A program made the position numbers and the translations under genes. Source: Lepisosteus oculatus (Eukaryota > Chordata > Actinopteri > Semionotiformes > Lepisosteidae). From it: a stretch of 64,000 nt of DNA. Below are positions 1 to 10,780 of the stretch, in pieces. The notes under the pieces were generated by a model, which worked only from the letters and a program-made list of their open reading frames with translations, ran no database searches and was not told where the DNA came from. The DNA is taken from contig NC_090697.1 in NCBI RefSeq assembly GCF_040954835.1, positions 4,476,501 through 4,540,500 of the forward strand, read 5' to 3'. Within the stretch, counting starts at the first letter, position 1. Each line of letters begins with the position of its first letter.

Positions 1-251
1 GGGGCGTACAGTCTGGGGAGATCGCCCATTTTCCATGTAAATTGTTCCCTAGTTCCGCACCCCTTGGTGTCTCTCTCTCTGGCTCTCTCTCTCTCAGGCC
101 CGCACTTTTGGCGGGCTTGTCTTGTGTCTCCCCCTCGTCTGGGTGCAGGAGTGCTGCTGGCAGGTGGTGACTGAGAAGAAATAAAGCGCAGTTTTTAACT
201 CCACAAGTCTGAGTATCGGTGTTTGTCCTCAACGAACCCAAATTCATTACA
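1..251 (+). mobile_element. 3' part of an LTR of a gypsy-like retrotransposon
   Basis: The window opens inside an LTR. A CT-rich stretch (70-100) is followed by a polyadenylation signal AATAAA at 180-185. The LTR ends in ...ATTACA at about 251, directly before a primer-binding site and a gag-like reading frame. Its 5' part lies outside the window. The copy at 49.2-51.2 kb has the same LTR end/PBS/gag layout, which supports the reading. Confidence 0.7.
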
Positions 252-252
252 T

Positions 253-269
253 TGGTGTTAGAAGCGGGA
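253..269 (+). other. Retrotransposon primer-binding site (tRNA-Leu-like)
   Basis: TGGTGTTAGAAGCGGGA begins one base after the LTR end. It is close to the complement of the 3' end of a tRNA-Leu (TGGTGTCAGAAGTGGG type). The second copy at 50851-50868 reads TGGTGTCAGAAGCGGG. The tRNA assignment rests on remembered tRNA-Leu ends. Confidence 0.6.
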
Positions 270-271
270 GG

Positions 272-1462
272 ATGGACAGTGAACGGCCGATGATGTCGGA
301 CTCCAGCAGCCGAGTGACCCCCTAAAGCGCCTTTTGGGGGCGAGCAGCAGACGCCAGGGGCCGGGACGACCCCTCAGCACCGCCAGTGGCCACAGTCCTT
401 ATCAGTGCTACCCCACGGTGACCTACTCAGCGGAAGGGGGACCCTTTCCCGGGATGCCTCAGGCCGTGTGGCAGGAAGGAGACGCCAGACCAGCGGGGTC
501 CAGCCCGCCACCCCTCCTCCAGCCTGCGCCGGTGAGACTGAGCCGTTATAATGGGGAGATCCCATGGCAAATGTTTGATGCCCAGTTCCAGATGGCGGCC
601 TGGGCAAACGGCTGGTCTCAGGTGGAGATGGTGGGCCACCTCGCCGCTGTCCTGGAGGGGAAGGCCTGTCAGGCGTTGCTGGATGTACCCGGGGACCAGG
701 GGAACAACTACGCAGTGTTGGTGTCGGCCCTCCGGAGGCATTTTGGCAGGAGAGGGGAGGTGCTGGGACTGCTGCGGGCATGGTTGGGCTAACACTGCTG
801 CCTAGCGGGAGAGCCACTGTGTCCAGTCGCCGCAGACGTGGCCTACTTAGCCCGCCAGGGTTTCCCTACTCTCCCAGAGGAGGCCCACCGGGAGATAGCG
901 CTCCAGGCGTTCCTCTGGGCTCTGGCGCCGACTGAGGTGCAGCCCCACGTGATGCTGGCCGCACCGGAAAGACGGGGAGGAGGAGACAGCCAGCGAGGCA
1001 CTACTGGGGGAGTGACAACGGCTGGTCATCTGCCACTGCTGTGGGGAGAGGGGGCACATCGCCCGGGAGTGCCAGGTGCTGGACCCCGGGGACTCCAGAG
1101 GCCGTTGGGAAACAGGTGCGGGGAGGCCTTACAGGGGGAAGGCCGCCCTTGAGCGACGCTACCCCCGCTCCGGAAAACCAGAGGGAGCGCTTCACCCCGC
1201 CTGCTGTGGGAAGGGTTGGCCACAGCCGGGGCTTATTTCTTCCCTGCCTCATAGAGGGCAGACCCTGCCAGGCCCTCGTCGACACCGGTTCGACCATCAC
1301 CCTGCTGCGGCCTGGTGTCCTGCCTGGCACCGAGGCAGCCGGACCCCCAGGGCACCCCCTGTGCACTTTGGGGCTGCGAGGGCGAAACACCCCTTCTACC
1401 TTGCCCCAGTCTGCGAAGACTGTATCCTGGGGTTGGACTGGTACTTACTGTACTGTACTTAA
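272..1462 (+). pseudogene. Degraded gag-protease of a Ty3/gypsy-like retrotransposon
   Basis: A broken retroelement coding region. The first ATG (273) runs into a stop after 18 codons. A longer frame (334-792) holds a gag capsid-like segment with the spaced W..F..QF...A pattern and an ALEGKACQALLDVPG stretch. Frame changes follow. A CCHC zinc knuckle (C-x2-C-x4-H-x4-C, CHCCGERGHIAREC) sits at about 1031-1072, and an aspartic-protease active site (VDTGSTITLL) at about 1276-1305, ending in an ILGLD motif near 1430. No reverse transcriptase follows, so the element is truncated as well as frameshifted. Domain order and wording match the minus-strand copy at 49.2-50.8 kb. It is not a functional gene. 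Confidence 0.8.
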
Positions 1463-2128
1463 GTACTACTAAAAAAAAAGGGGGTTTTGGAGGGGGGTGG
1501 GTGTCTTTCTGCAACTTGGGGGAAAAAGCTTCTCCCATATTATTTGATACACAACACAATATTGTGTTTTTGGGGAAAAACACAATGACCCAATAATGGA
1601 GGAATGCGTTCTTTATTGTGTTGATGATTATGATTCCTTCTCCAGTCTCCCTCTGCTCACACTTCCTCTTTGGATGATATTCTTGTATTTATCTTGACCT
1701 GCCGCCAGATCTTCCCATTGTGATCCAGCTAATGTGCAAATTACTGGATAAATACAATATTATACAACTACACAATGGCTTAAACTGGAGCTCCACTTCA
1801 GGGCCAGAATAATGTAAGTTAAATAATGCAATACATTAGTGCTCATTCACTTTTTATACTTTTGTCTGATTTTGAGATATTTCACTGCATTTCATGAATA
1901 ACTTTATTATTTATTAGTGATTATTAGTGATTCTTTGCCAGGTGTCTGCAGCAATTATGGGCAACGGATTTTACCCACTCATAGTTTTCCATAAGGAGCC
2001 ATAATTCATATTCTCCAAATAAAGACACTCATTCTTTGCTGTTTGTTGTTGCAAAGGAGTCAAGGCTTGATGCTCCTGCCTCCTGAGAGTGGCACATTTA
2101 CTCTGATTGATAAACCCTGTGTGGCTTT
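1463..2128. other. Intergenic DNA, nothing recognised
   Basis: AT-rich sequence after the retroelement remnant. I see no reading frame with recognisable domains and no clear repeat structure. Confidence 0.5.
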
Positions 2129-2193
2129 CAACTGACAACTGACAACTGACAACTGACAACTGACAACTGACAACTGACAACTGACAACTGACA
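2129..2193. repeat. 7-bp minisatellite (AACTGAC)n
   Basis: About nine uninterrupted head-to-tail copies of a CAACTGA unit, directly readable. The minus-strand ORF through it (repeating SVVSCQL) is an artefact of the repeat. Confidence 0.95.
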
Positions 2194-3084
2194 CCCGAGT
2201 TTGCCTTTGCAACGCTGGAGCAAACCTGAAGTCAGTAATCTGGTTAATTCAATCTGGCTATCTAGAGAAAATCTTAAACAAGCTAAACCTGTTTCATGAA
2301 CCAGCCACCTGATCTCTTAAAGTCCATAGCTGTGTATTGTTAGGCCTCCTTCAGCTGTGGTCTCATAACAACACATGTTTCTCTCCAGAGTGATCTACAT
2401 TCCTGACAATCACACCCTGTGTTATGTTGCAATATATTATATTTATTTTGTTCTAAAGTTTGACATTTTTTCTACTTTTAACTAAATATTACATACTGCA
2501 TAGAGTTTAACTCATTGTTTAAAATTCCCTCTTGTATTTCATAAATATTCCCTCTTGTATTTCTGTTTGTCAGAAATTCATTTTAGAAAGCAAACTCTCC
2601 TGATGAGATCTGCTCTATGGAAGTACAGGGTGAAGCAATTAAGTACAAATAAAATTGGGAGAATCTCTACAGTACACTTGAACTATAAATACAAATGTAA
2701 CTAATCAATATTTGTTACTATTTTTTAATTATTTTTTTTAATTTTTAAGTTAATACATTGTATGCAATCAAAAACAGAATAAATTCCATAACAGTATATA
2801 TAAGAAAGCATAAGTCATATCATCACACTGACATAAATACTGATTTTTTAGCAGAAATTCATTCATATAAGAAAGCCAAATACCCTGGTGAGAGCTGCTA
2901 GTATCATGGGATTGAAGGTGGATTTAAAGCACAAAAATTCTGCATCTAATGTATGTTACAATGAATGATAAAACTGATACAATTTCTGAAAACAAATTAA
3001 ATTAAGAAAAATATAGATCTTAAAATGATACATTCATGCACCTTACAGTTCTAATGGAAAAATACTGAGAGTAGCAGTACATAC
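2194..3084. other. 3' flank of the first TAAR gene
   Basis: AT-rich DNA downstream of the minus-strand receptor. There are no coding signals. It contains poly(T)/poly(A) runs and weak similarity to the 3' flank of the 21.8 kb receptor, for example a GCTGATTTT-type stretch near 2845 and 21615. Confidence 0.4.
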
Positions 3085-4110
3085 CTACGAGTGCTCAGGA
3101 AATAAATTCAGCATAGAAGATGCACTATTAAAAATCTGAAGTGTTATAATTAGTTTCAGTGACTTTTGAAACCAGGGATAAAACAGAGCATAAATTATAG
3201 GATTAAGAGAAGAATTAAAATATACTAACCAATTTAAGAAATTAACATCCACGTAAGAAGAAGAAGATAAACTTTTATCAGCATTAACAGAACTGTTTAC
3301 AAAATATGGACATACATACAATAAAAAAACAACAATTACAATTCCTAACGTTCTTGCAGCTTTTCTTTGAGATTTGGTAGAAAGTGCACGATTCTTTTTT
3401 TTAGAAACTGTTTGTCTCTTAACCAAACCAGTAATTTTAGCATGCCTTCTAGCCACAACAAAGATTTTTCCATATAATAATAATATCACAGAGCATGGCA
3501 GAATAAATACAGTAATTAAATCAGCTGTACCCCAGGCTTCACTGATCCCAAACTTACATTCTCCAAGACATATATTTGTTTTTCCTGTACTGCTAATATT
3601 TCCATTAAAATAAATTAGTGCCAAATTGTATAGGACTGCAAACAGCCACACAAACACTATAAACAATCTTGTCATTTTTACTGTTACTTTGGTGGAATAA
3701 AGTAAAGGGTCACACACAGCCAAATACCGGTCTATAGCTATACAAGCGACATTATAAACTGAAACAGAAAATATGATGTAACCAATTGTGTTGTAAAATA
3801 TGCAGTTAATTTTATCAAAATACCAACAGGTCTCTATTAAAAAAAATAAGCAAAAGGGCAACACAGTCAGTCCAGTTAGAAAGTCTGCCACAGCCAGAGA
3901 GAGCAGGAGGAGGTTAGTTGGTGTGTGGAGCTGTTTGAAGTGAGAAATAGAAATGATCACCATCAAGTTTCCACACACTGTCAGTATCAGGACTGCTGCT
4001 GCAGAAATATACATCACCACATAGGTGACTGTAGATCGCACTTCTTTAATACAAGATGAGTTGTCAGCCTGAAAGCAATACTGCACTGCTTGAAATTGTG
4101 TTACTTCCAT
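3085..4110 (-). CDS. taar: Trace amine-associated receptor (TAAR), subfamily A, 341 aa
   Basis: Intronless olfactory class-A GPCR, expected in the cilia of sensory neurons and coupled to a stimulatory G protein. Seen in the protein: N-glycosylation site NSS at 17-19 beside the N-terminal Cys pair (C12, C20); GN in TM1; LHTPTN after TM1; LAVAD in TM2; conserved C103 (3.25); DRY at 127-129; ECL2 CLGEC (181-185); P268 in TM6; and the TAAR fingerprint NSSLNPIIYALFYPWF (299-314). The amine-anchoring Asp 3.32 is replaced by G110, while D197 falls at 5.42, eight residues before P205. This is the arrangement known for non-classical clade III fish TAARs. Position 6.48 is V266 instead of Trp. The start is the only Met before the conserved N-terminus and agrees with its relatives. 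Ligand is unknown, and the paralogue number cannot be assigned from sequence alone. Confidence 0.96.
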   Translation of the reverse strand: MEVTQFQAVQYCFQADNSSCIKEVRSTVTYVVMYISAAAVLILTVCGNLMVIISISHFKQLHTPTNLLLLSLAVADFLTGLTVLPFCLFFLIETCWYFDKINCIFYNTIGYIIFSVSVYNVACIAIDRYLAVCDPLLYSTKVTVKMTRLFIVFVWLFAVLYNLALIYFNGNISSTGKTNICLGECKFGISEAWGTADLITVFILPCSVILLLYGKIFVVARRHAKITGLVKRQTVSKKKNRALSTKSQRKAARTLGIVIVVFLLYVCPYFVNSSVNADKSLSSSSYVDVNFLNWLVYFNSSLNPIIYALFYPWFQKSLKLIITLQIFNSASSMLNLFPEHS

Positions 4111-4278
4111 GAAATTGTAAATGAATTAAAAATAAGAATAACAAGCTTATCGATATTTAAGCACCTTAAAGAAAATTCATAAATATTGTATACAGCAAAA
4201 ATAGATGCAATGTATACTGATTAGAATAACATGAATGTCTTTGTCTTCCACTCAGTGTCTATCCTTTGAAGTTTGTAT

Positions 4279-4316
4279 GACATTTATGTCCGTAGTTGTT
4301 GTCCCCTCCTGCTGCT
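4279..4316 (-). promoter_or_regulatory. Shared TAAR promoter block (GGAGGGG box + TATA-like)
   Basis: On the minus strand GCAGCAGGAGGGGAC (4302-4316) is followed by an ATAAATGTCATA TATA-like stretch (4279-4288), about 170-205 bp before the start codon. Farther upstream (about 4330-4382) lies AACAGGTGTCATTA and a CTCCTCACATAACCCCAG segment, also found upstream of the 41.9 kb gene and in altered form upstream of the 21.8 kb gene. Function is inferred from conservation and spacing only. Confidence 0.6.
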
Positions 4317-4440
4317 AATAAATCTTGATGACTCCTCTGTTTCTTTAATGACACCTGTTATCCTGGGGTTATGTGAGGAGCCTAGAGAACAGCCACATCC
4401 CCAGAGTAAACTAGGAGTAAACAGAAAAAGACAAAAACAA

Positions 4441-4595
4441 GGATGTCATGGTAGTGGAATGGTTAGCATTGGAGCTTTGCAGGACTGGAGCTCCTGATTC
4501 AATTTTGGACCAGGGGTGTGGAGTCTGTGTGGAGTTTGTATGTTCTCCCCATGTTTTTTGCCACGTGCTCCTGTTTCCTTCCACAGTCCAAAGAC
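4441..4595 (+). mobile_element. tRNA-derived SINE, truncated
   Basis: Begins with a box-A-like GTAGTGGAATGGTTAGCA, a box-B-like TGATTCAATTTTGG, then GGAGTTTGTATGTTCTCCCC and TTTCCTTCCACAGTCCAAAG. This is the layout of a widespread fish SINE, also seen at 8507-9441. It stops at about 4595, just before the inverted-repeat element. Confidence 0.65.
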
Positions 4596-4610
4596 CGAAT
4601 ATAATTTGCC

Positions 4611-7362
4611 CAGCCTAAGAGGGGGGATCTGCTCTCATTGACAGCTGACACTCCTCCATACGCTCAAGTGAAAAATTAATAACACCAATGTAAACGTTGT
4701 ATTTACAATTTGTTGATAATAAAAATGTTAAGTTCTCTAAAGCTTTCTCAGTCAAGTATGATAATTTACCTAGGGAGCTGTGTAAGCATGCGTAGGCAGC
4801 AAAAGATCAGCTAAACTGGGAAGATGTGACACTGAAGATATTATTAATAACCTTTTAAATCTGAAGGGAGATCTAAAGGGATCCACTAGATAGAGGTTCC
4901 TCCTTCTGGAGCAATTCAAAGGGAAAGACGTTGACTATTCGTTCGTTGTTATTAGAAAATCACTTCTATTCGAACATGTTGTGATATTTAGAAATTTAAA
5001 AAAGTCAATAGAGTGTCCATAATATTGCTATTTTAGTTTTTCAAATAAATGTTTGTTAAAAGAAAACTCGTGGCGCTAGCTGGATTTGAACAATTGACCT
5101 CTCGTTTAGAAGTGAGGCACTTAATTTCTGCAATTTCCCTCACGGGATCAATAAAGTATCTATCTATCTTAAACCATCACACCAATAGTTCAGTCACATG
5201 ACAAGCGGTGAAACAGCCGTACACATATCAATAGATACTGAATGTGTCTATACTACTGTTTGTGTACATGAATATAATTATATCATTATTAATTTCTTTA
5301 GATATGTAATTCCTTATTATATTCCCTATATTCCCTATTAATTAAAATTCTAAACGTATGCTTGTTTACTCCTGTATCAAGCGTATTGGCAGAAAAGCTT
5401 AAAACTATCACTTTTCTCACAAAGTACTGTATAAACGTACAGTGACATGGTCAGAAGGAGCAAGGAGCACGTAAAAACGTTTCCAAAATAACCACATGTA
5501 CGACTTTGATGCTTAAAATGTTTAGGGAGAAAGTGGAATACTGGTGTGTATTTTTTCTTTGAAATACCAAGACCAGCAATATACAGTTTACATAATATGT
5601 TTATGTTCCTAAATTCATATTGTTTATGACCTTCAGATGTGTTATGCTCCTCTTCTTTTTATGCTCAGCTACTAAAATTTCCCTTTAGTGGTAAAATTCC
5701 AAATAAATATTCAATACTAAGCGGATTAAAATGTGCACAGTAAAGACATTAAATGATTAAATCTTTCCACGACCGACCAACACACCACGAGTGCCCCTGT
5801 CGTTCATTTTGGCCAGCCAATCATGTACCGCGGTATGACGGGTTATGACATGCTATGATGGAATGATTTGCCAACGGTTTGTACAGCGCACTTTGAATGG
5901 AAGCATCTGCATTATTTATTATATTTTATCATTAGAGAAATTTGTTTTATTTGTTAAAATACAGTTTGTGCATTGTCCAGGAATTGAAGCCTGGACCATA
6001 TTCCTGGCAGGTGACATTTCTACCAATGAATCAAAGCGTTGGTCAGTTTAAACAAGTTAATTTAAGACTGCATTTCATTTTCCATTACAACAAGCCTAAA
6101 AGCAAAACGTAGTTAAAACATGCCTGTTGTTTCCAAAATGACCACAAGTGAATGAGTAAAGGAATTCAATGCAGATGTTTATGAATGGAAGGTAAGGTTG
6201 CCTATGTGGGTCCTTTGGCTTCTCCCTCTCCAAAAGGATAAAAAATGGCTCAGCTGCAAAGCACATTTGTGCAAGATGTTTAATCCGGACACACCCAGAA
6301 CTCATCCATTCACGTAAAATAAGAAAACTATATACAGATGCAGCCATTGAAAATGCACGGTACAGACATGTAATTGGCTACGTCCTCACGCATCGTACCG
6401 CGGTACCTGATTGATTGGCCGACAGAGGCACTCGTGGTGCATTGGTCTGTCGTAGAAAGATTTAAATGTCTTTACTGTGCCCATTTTGGTATTGAATATT
6501 TATATGGAATTTTACCACTGAAGGGAATTCTTAGTAGCTGAGCATAAAAAGAATAGGAGCATACTGTAACGCGTGTGGATGCCATAAACGATATTAATTT
6601 TGGAACATAAACATACAGTATATGGCTGGTCTCGGTACTTTAAAGAAAAAATACACACCTGTATTCTATTTCTCCCTAAACATTTCAAGCATCAAAGTCT
6701 TTAACTAACATGTGAAATAGCATGTAAAAAAGTGGTAGTTTTAAGCTTTTCTGCTAATATAATATGGAATCGCGTATCTAAAGAAATTAATAACGATATA
6801 ATTATATTCGTGTACTGTGACAGGGCTGTTTCACCTCTGCTCATGTGACTTCCCCAGTAGCCTGCTGGTCTATGTGCCGGACTAGTAACCCACAGGTTGT
6901 ATATTCAAATCCAGCCGGCGCCATGACTTTTCTTTTAACAAATATTTCTTTGAAAAAATAGAATAGTGATCTTATGGACAATTGACTTTTCATATTTCTA
7001 AATATCACAACATGATCGAATTTAAGTCATTTTTAATAACAATGAATAGTCACCTTCTTTCCTTCTGACAACTGTCCCTGCTTCTGCTTCCTGCTTCTAT
7101 CGTGTGTGTGTGTGGGGGGGGGGATCCCTTTAGATCTCCCTTCAGATTTAAAAGGTTATTAATCACATCTTCGGTTTCGCATCTTCCCAGTGTAGCTGCT
7201 CTTTTGCTGCCTGGGTCAACAATCACAAAGCTTTAGAGAACTTAACATTTCTATTATCAACAAATTGTAAATACGACGTTTAGATTGGCATTATTAATTT
7301 TTCACTTGGGTGTATGGAGGATTGTCAGCTGTCACTGAGAGTAGACCCCCCTTCTTAGGCTG
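4611..7362. mobile_element. Large inverted-repeat (foldback-like) element
   Basis: Two long arms in opposite orientation. The left arm (about 4611-5910) starts CAGCCTAAGAGGGGGG and the right arm (about 6332-7362) ends in its complement, CCCCCCTTCTTAGGCTG. Matching continues inward through AACTTAACATT/AATGTTAAGTT, TTTCTTTAGATA, GATGCTTAAAATGTTTAGGG and CACGAGTGCC to a GTACCGCGGTA palindrome and a TTTGAATGG..GCATCTG box near each inner end. Arms differ by several indels. The 420-bp centre has no recognisable coding region. No clear target-site duplication is seen at 4610/7363. Related one-arm copies occur at 11.9, 34.9 and 53.5 kb. The family is unknown to me. It may be a non-autonomous DNA transposon or an inverted duplication of one. 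Confidence 0.75.
6855..6925 (+). repeat. tRNA-like module inside the right arm
   Basis: TAGCCTGCTGGTCTATGTG resembles box A and GGTTGTATATTCAAATCC resembles box B, with a CTAGTAA anticodon-loop-like stretch between them. The opposite arm carries the matching module at 5068-5130 on the minus strand, with CTTCTAA in the loop position. Probably a SINE-derived pseudo-tRNA, not a working tRNA gene. Confidence 0.45.
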
Positions 7363-7402
7363 CACACACGATCTTTTAAATTTTTATAGAGAAATGGAGA
7401 CT

Positions 7403-8060
7403 GTACAGTATGCGTTACAATATAAACATTTATATTGATTTAAATCGCGTTTTGATTTAAATCACAAATGTGTGTTTAATTATATGTGTTTTTTGATTCA
7501 CAATCAGACAAATGCAACTTAAATTGTTATCTTTGTCTTCTAAGAATCTTAATAAACTTTCAGCATAGCTTTCTCCCCGTTTAGATTTATATTTCTTGAG
7601 ATTTTGGGATCAAACGTGGAAAGATTAGATTGTAATCGTTTTTATTTTTAAAATACATTTTAGAAAAGTGTAATCTATACTAAAAAGCTGTACACTACAT
7701 GCTATATAGATACATACTGTATGTTTAGATATTTACATATTTAGACCCGGCGTGGCACCGAGAGAGGGAGGAGGCGCGGAGCTCAGTTCTGCTGCCTGGG
7801 GCGCTTAATACATCAATAGCGTCTGCATTTATAACTTAGTTTTTAAAATTAGTCAAGCAATATGAAGCATCTCTTTTTACTTTTAAGTCCATTAATTATC
7901 ATTAAGCACAGCTTTCTCACCACTTAGACTACTTTTTGATATCATCCTTAGACAAAGTAGAAACTTGTTCTACTTTCTAATGACATACAAGTGGAAAGAT
8001 TACAGATTTCAATTGTCTTTAATTTTTTTAGAAACGTTTCATCTATACAAACACCACAAA
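7403..8060. repeat. Diverged direct repeats right of the inverted-repeat element
   Basis: Two related stretches, about 7500-7690 and 7850-8055, share AGCA(C/T)AGCTTTCTC, TTTAGA..., GTGGAAAGATTA and a final ATCTATAC, with heavy divergence. 7405-7560 is also partly repeated at 54300-54480, so this flank belongs to the same old repeat landscape as the element on its left. No coding signal. Confidence 0.5.
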
Positions 8061-8506
8061 ACTATTCTCGATTGTATTTCTGAATGTTATGTTACACTTA
8101 GTTCACTGTTTTAAATACATCGAATTAAGAAAGTTAGGTGTTAGCATAAACTATTAGTAATCAATAATATTGAATTTAGCACTGTAATAAGTTGTTGCAC
8201 TTTCCCCCGGATCTTGTAAAAATATATTTAATTGTTCAAATATACATTAAATCTGACTATTATATAATAAGTTAAATACAAAACTTATTAACTTATTTAA
8301 AATATTTTGCTAACAATGTTAACTGTTTATAAATAATAAAATGTATTAACCAAGGAGTAGGATGGCACAGTTGTTAGTATGCTTTTAGTTTTGTTTCTTT
8401 TTCATAAATACAACAGTAGTACCTGATGTCCTAGTGGCCTTCAAAATTAAATTATGCATGCAAACCTGTGAACTAAAAAAGATAACTAAAATATCCATCC
8501 ATTTCA
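8061..8506. other. AT-rich intergenic DNA, nothing recognised
   Basis: AT-rich, low-complexity sequence without ORFs or clear repeats. Confidence 0.5.
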
Positions 8507-8639
8507 AATGGTGGCAAAGTGGTTAGCATTGCTATCTTGCACTGGGGTCCTAGGTTCAATTCCTGCCATCCTGTGTGTGTGGGGTTTGCATGTTCTCTCT
8601 GGGTTACATGTTTTTTCTCCATATAATAATTAATAATTA

Positions 8640-9117
8640 ATAATAATAATTGCTTACACTTATATAGCGCTTTTCTGGACACTCCACTCAAAGCGCTTTA
8701 CAGGTAATGGGGACTCCCCTCCACCACCACCAATGTGCAGCATCCACCTGGATGATGCGACAGCAGCCATAATGCGCCAGAACACTCACCACACATCAGC
8801 CATCAGTGGGGAGGAGAGCAGAGTGATGACGCCAATTCTTAAAGGGGATTATTAGGAGGCCATGATTGGTAAGGGCCAGGGGGAAATTTGGCCAGGACGC
8901 CAGGGTTACACCCCTACTCTTTTCGAGAAAAGCCCTGGGATTTCTAATGACTGCTGAGAGTCAGGACCTCGGTTTTACGTCTCATCCGAAGGACAGCGCT
9001 TATTTACAGTATAGTGTCCCCATCACTATACTGGGGCATTAGGACCCACATGGACCACGGGGTGAGCGCCCCCTGCTGGCCCCACTAACACCTCTTCCAG
9101 CAGCAACCAGCAGCTGG
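8640..9117 (-). mobile_element. SINE3-like (5S-derived family) body and tail, copy 1
   Basis: The minus-strand tail ATATAAGTGTAAGC with AGCGCTTT..CACTCAAAGCGC is followed by CAGCAGCCATAATGCGCC, GGGGAGGAGAGCAGAGTGATG, GGGATTATTAGGAGGCCATG, a CACTATACTGGGGCATTAGG block and GAGCGCCCCCTGCTGGCCCC. The same modules recur at 16.1, 32.3, 40.3 and 54.7 kb. The 5S-like head is missing here. Confidence 0.75.
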
Positions 9118-9223
9118 AAGCAATGCTGCTGCTCTTCCAGCAGCAGCAATATGTGTGATACGACTCCCTCTCGCACTCCAAAACATAGTGGTAGTTTAAT
9201 TGGTTTATGGGAAAACTGGCCCT

Positions 9224-9226
9224 GGT

Positions 9227-9301
<75 letters not shown>

Positions 9302-9326
9302 GTTTGTGTCTGTCTGTCTGTCTGTC
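9224..9326. repeat. (GT)n / (TGTC)n microsatellite
   Basis: About 37 GT repeats with one early interruption, then about four TGTC units. It creates spurious Cys/Val and His/Thr ORFs on both strands. Confidence 0.97.
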
Positions 9327-9599
9327 CTGTGATGGACTGGCGCTATGTCCAGGGTGTATTCTGCCTTGTGTCCGTTGCTTACTGGGATAGGCTCCAAATC
9401 CTCTGTACTGGATAGAGAGATTAGAAAATGGATGGAAGTAAAGGCACTGTGTGGATGGAACTATACACAGTGTTAGAAACCCACTATGAAATGGCCCCAT
9501 TCCTTCAATGAATGTGCATCCAACACACAGTTCAATGCTAGCAACTAAACAAAATCTAAAATACAATCCTCGCTATTTCACATGTTAGTTAAAGACTTT

Positions 9600-9660
9600 G
9601 ATGCTTAAAATGTTTAGGGAGAAATGGAAAACTGGTGTGTATTTTTTCTTGAACCTTTTA
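9600..9660 (+). repeat. Short fragment of the inverted-repeat family
   Basis: GATGCTTAAAATGTTTAGGG followed by AGAAATGG..ACTGGTGTGTATTTTTTC matches the arm of the 4.6-7.4 kb element (5515-5570). Confidence 0.6.
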
Positions 9661-9899
9661 CTAACAGTGACATATTTAGCCAATGTCCGCCTGGAATTTC
9701 CTCCCTCTTAAACATTTGTTATATCTCTGCAGCAGAACATAGCAGGAGCCTGGTTCAGGTCTTAAATTGAAGCTAACCCCCTTGGCTTTGAGTGTGAATA
9801 GTCAAATTTCTTATATTTCTTAATGTGTTCACTCAGCAGACAAACATATGAAAACAAAAACAAAAAACAGCTGGCAAACACTTTTTTTTGGTCTTCAGA

Positions 9900-10780
9900 G
9901 GTCAGATTGTTCAACTATATGCATGTCAAGGGCCTGGGAATGATTTGAAAACCTTGTTCTAGGTGGCTACTAGCTTGGATAAAAATTTGGGACAAATTGA
10001 TCAATTAGAAAAAATTCTACATCATGTTTTGTGAAGACTGGACCTGGAATGAAATTTCACGCCTATAATAAAAAATCATAAAAATATTGAAAATAATAAG
10101 AATAAAAACCATTGCAATTGCTATAAAAACCTTAAGACACAGCTAGAGAGCCTTTATCTGCTGTTATGCAATGAAAAAAAACCTCAGAGTTGCCTTCTGG
10201 TGTGAAAAAGGAGCACTGATAAGAAACTGATAAAAAACTGAATGATTACCCCTTCTGAGTCAATGATTGACAGCTAAAAATGTAATATAAGAAATATATA
10301 AGACATTTTTAGCCTGAAGCTTCTAGAGGAAGGCTCACCCCCTAAGGGCTCTGAATAGCTGAAAATACAATGAATGACAGTGGTTTTTACCAGTCAAATC
10401 GCCTTATTTCTTTTGCTCGTTCTTCAAAAATGTACTACGTAATCAATAACGTTTACTAGTCTCTAGCTCTTGAGATAAACTAGTCTGGGTTATTTTGGAT
10501 ATTTATCATGCTCCAGAATAAGGTAAAAACATTGGATATATATATATTTGCTGGTTTTTGCTTTTGCGGTTTTGTTGGTAAAAATGTATGATATTGACAT
10601 GCTGTGCTTGCCGTGTTGCCATGTGTTTTTATTGGGATTCTGCTAGTTCATTAATTTATTGGTTTATTGCATAATAGTGTCATGTCTGTGGAAACAAACT
10701 TTATGGTTTTGTTGTGGTGATATTTGAGAATACATGCATGTGAGAAAATTTGTGGAGCGGTTTCAAACAAAAGTTGTTTA
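9900..10780. repeat. Intergenic block duplicated at 17.9-18.8 kb
   Basis: Shares diverged but ordered stretches with 17890-18830: GAAGACTGGACCTG / GAAGACAGGACATG, TTTTGTTGGTAAAAATGTAT / TTTTGCTGGTAAAAATATAT and GGAAACAAACTTTATGG / TGAAAACAAACTTAATTG. Each block lies about 3 kb beyond the 3' end of a minus-strand TAAR gene (13.4 kb and 21.8 kb), consistent with old gene-plus-flank duplication. No coding signal. Confidence 0.5.

Larger units (their letters stand above)
8507..9441 (+). mobile_element. tRNA-derived SINE split by a second SINE and a microsatellite
   Basis: The 5' part (8507-8622) has AAGTGGTTAGCATTGC (box A-like), TAGGTTCAATTCCTG (box B-like) and GGGGTTTGCATGTTCTC. The 3' part (about 9300-9441) has GTGATGGACTGGCGCTATGT, CCAGGGTGTATTCTGCCTTG and GGGATAGGCTCCAAATC, ending in GAAAATGGATGG. 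These are the two halves of one SINE type. They are separated by a 5S-type SINE tail/body on the minus strand and a (GT)n run. Confidence 0.65.

Noticed and set aside
6855-6925. Functional tRNA gene
   Set aside because: Box A and B resemblance is present but the stems do not pair well by eye, and the module recurs inside repeat arms, so it is called a pseudo-tRNA module.
9026-9566. Overlapping ORFs rich in His/Thr or Cys/Val on both strands
   Set aside because: They are translations of the (GT)n microsatellite and flanking SINE sequence.
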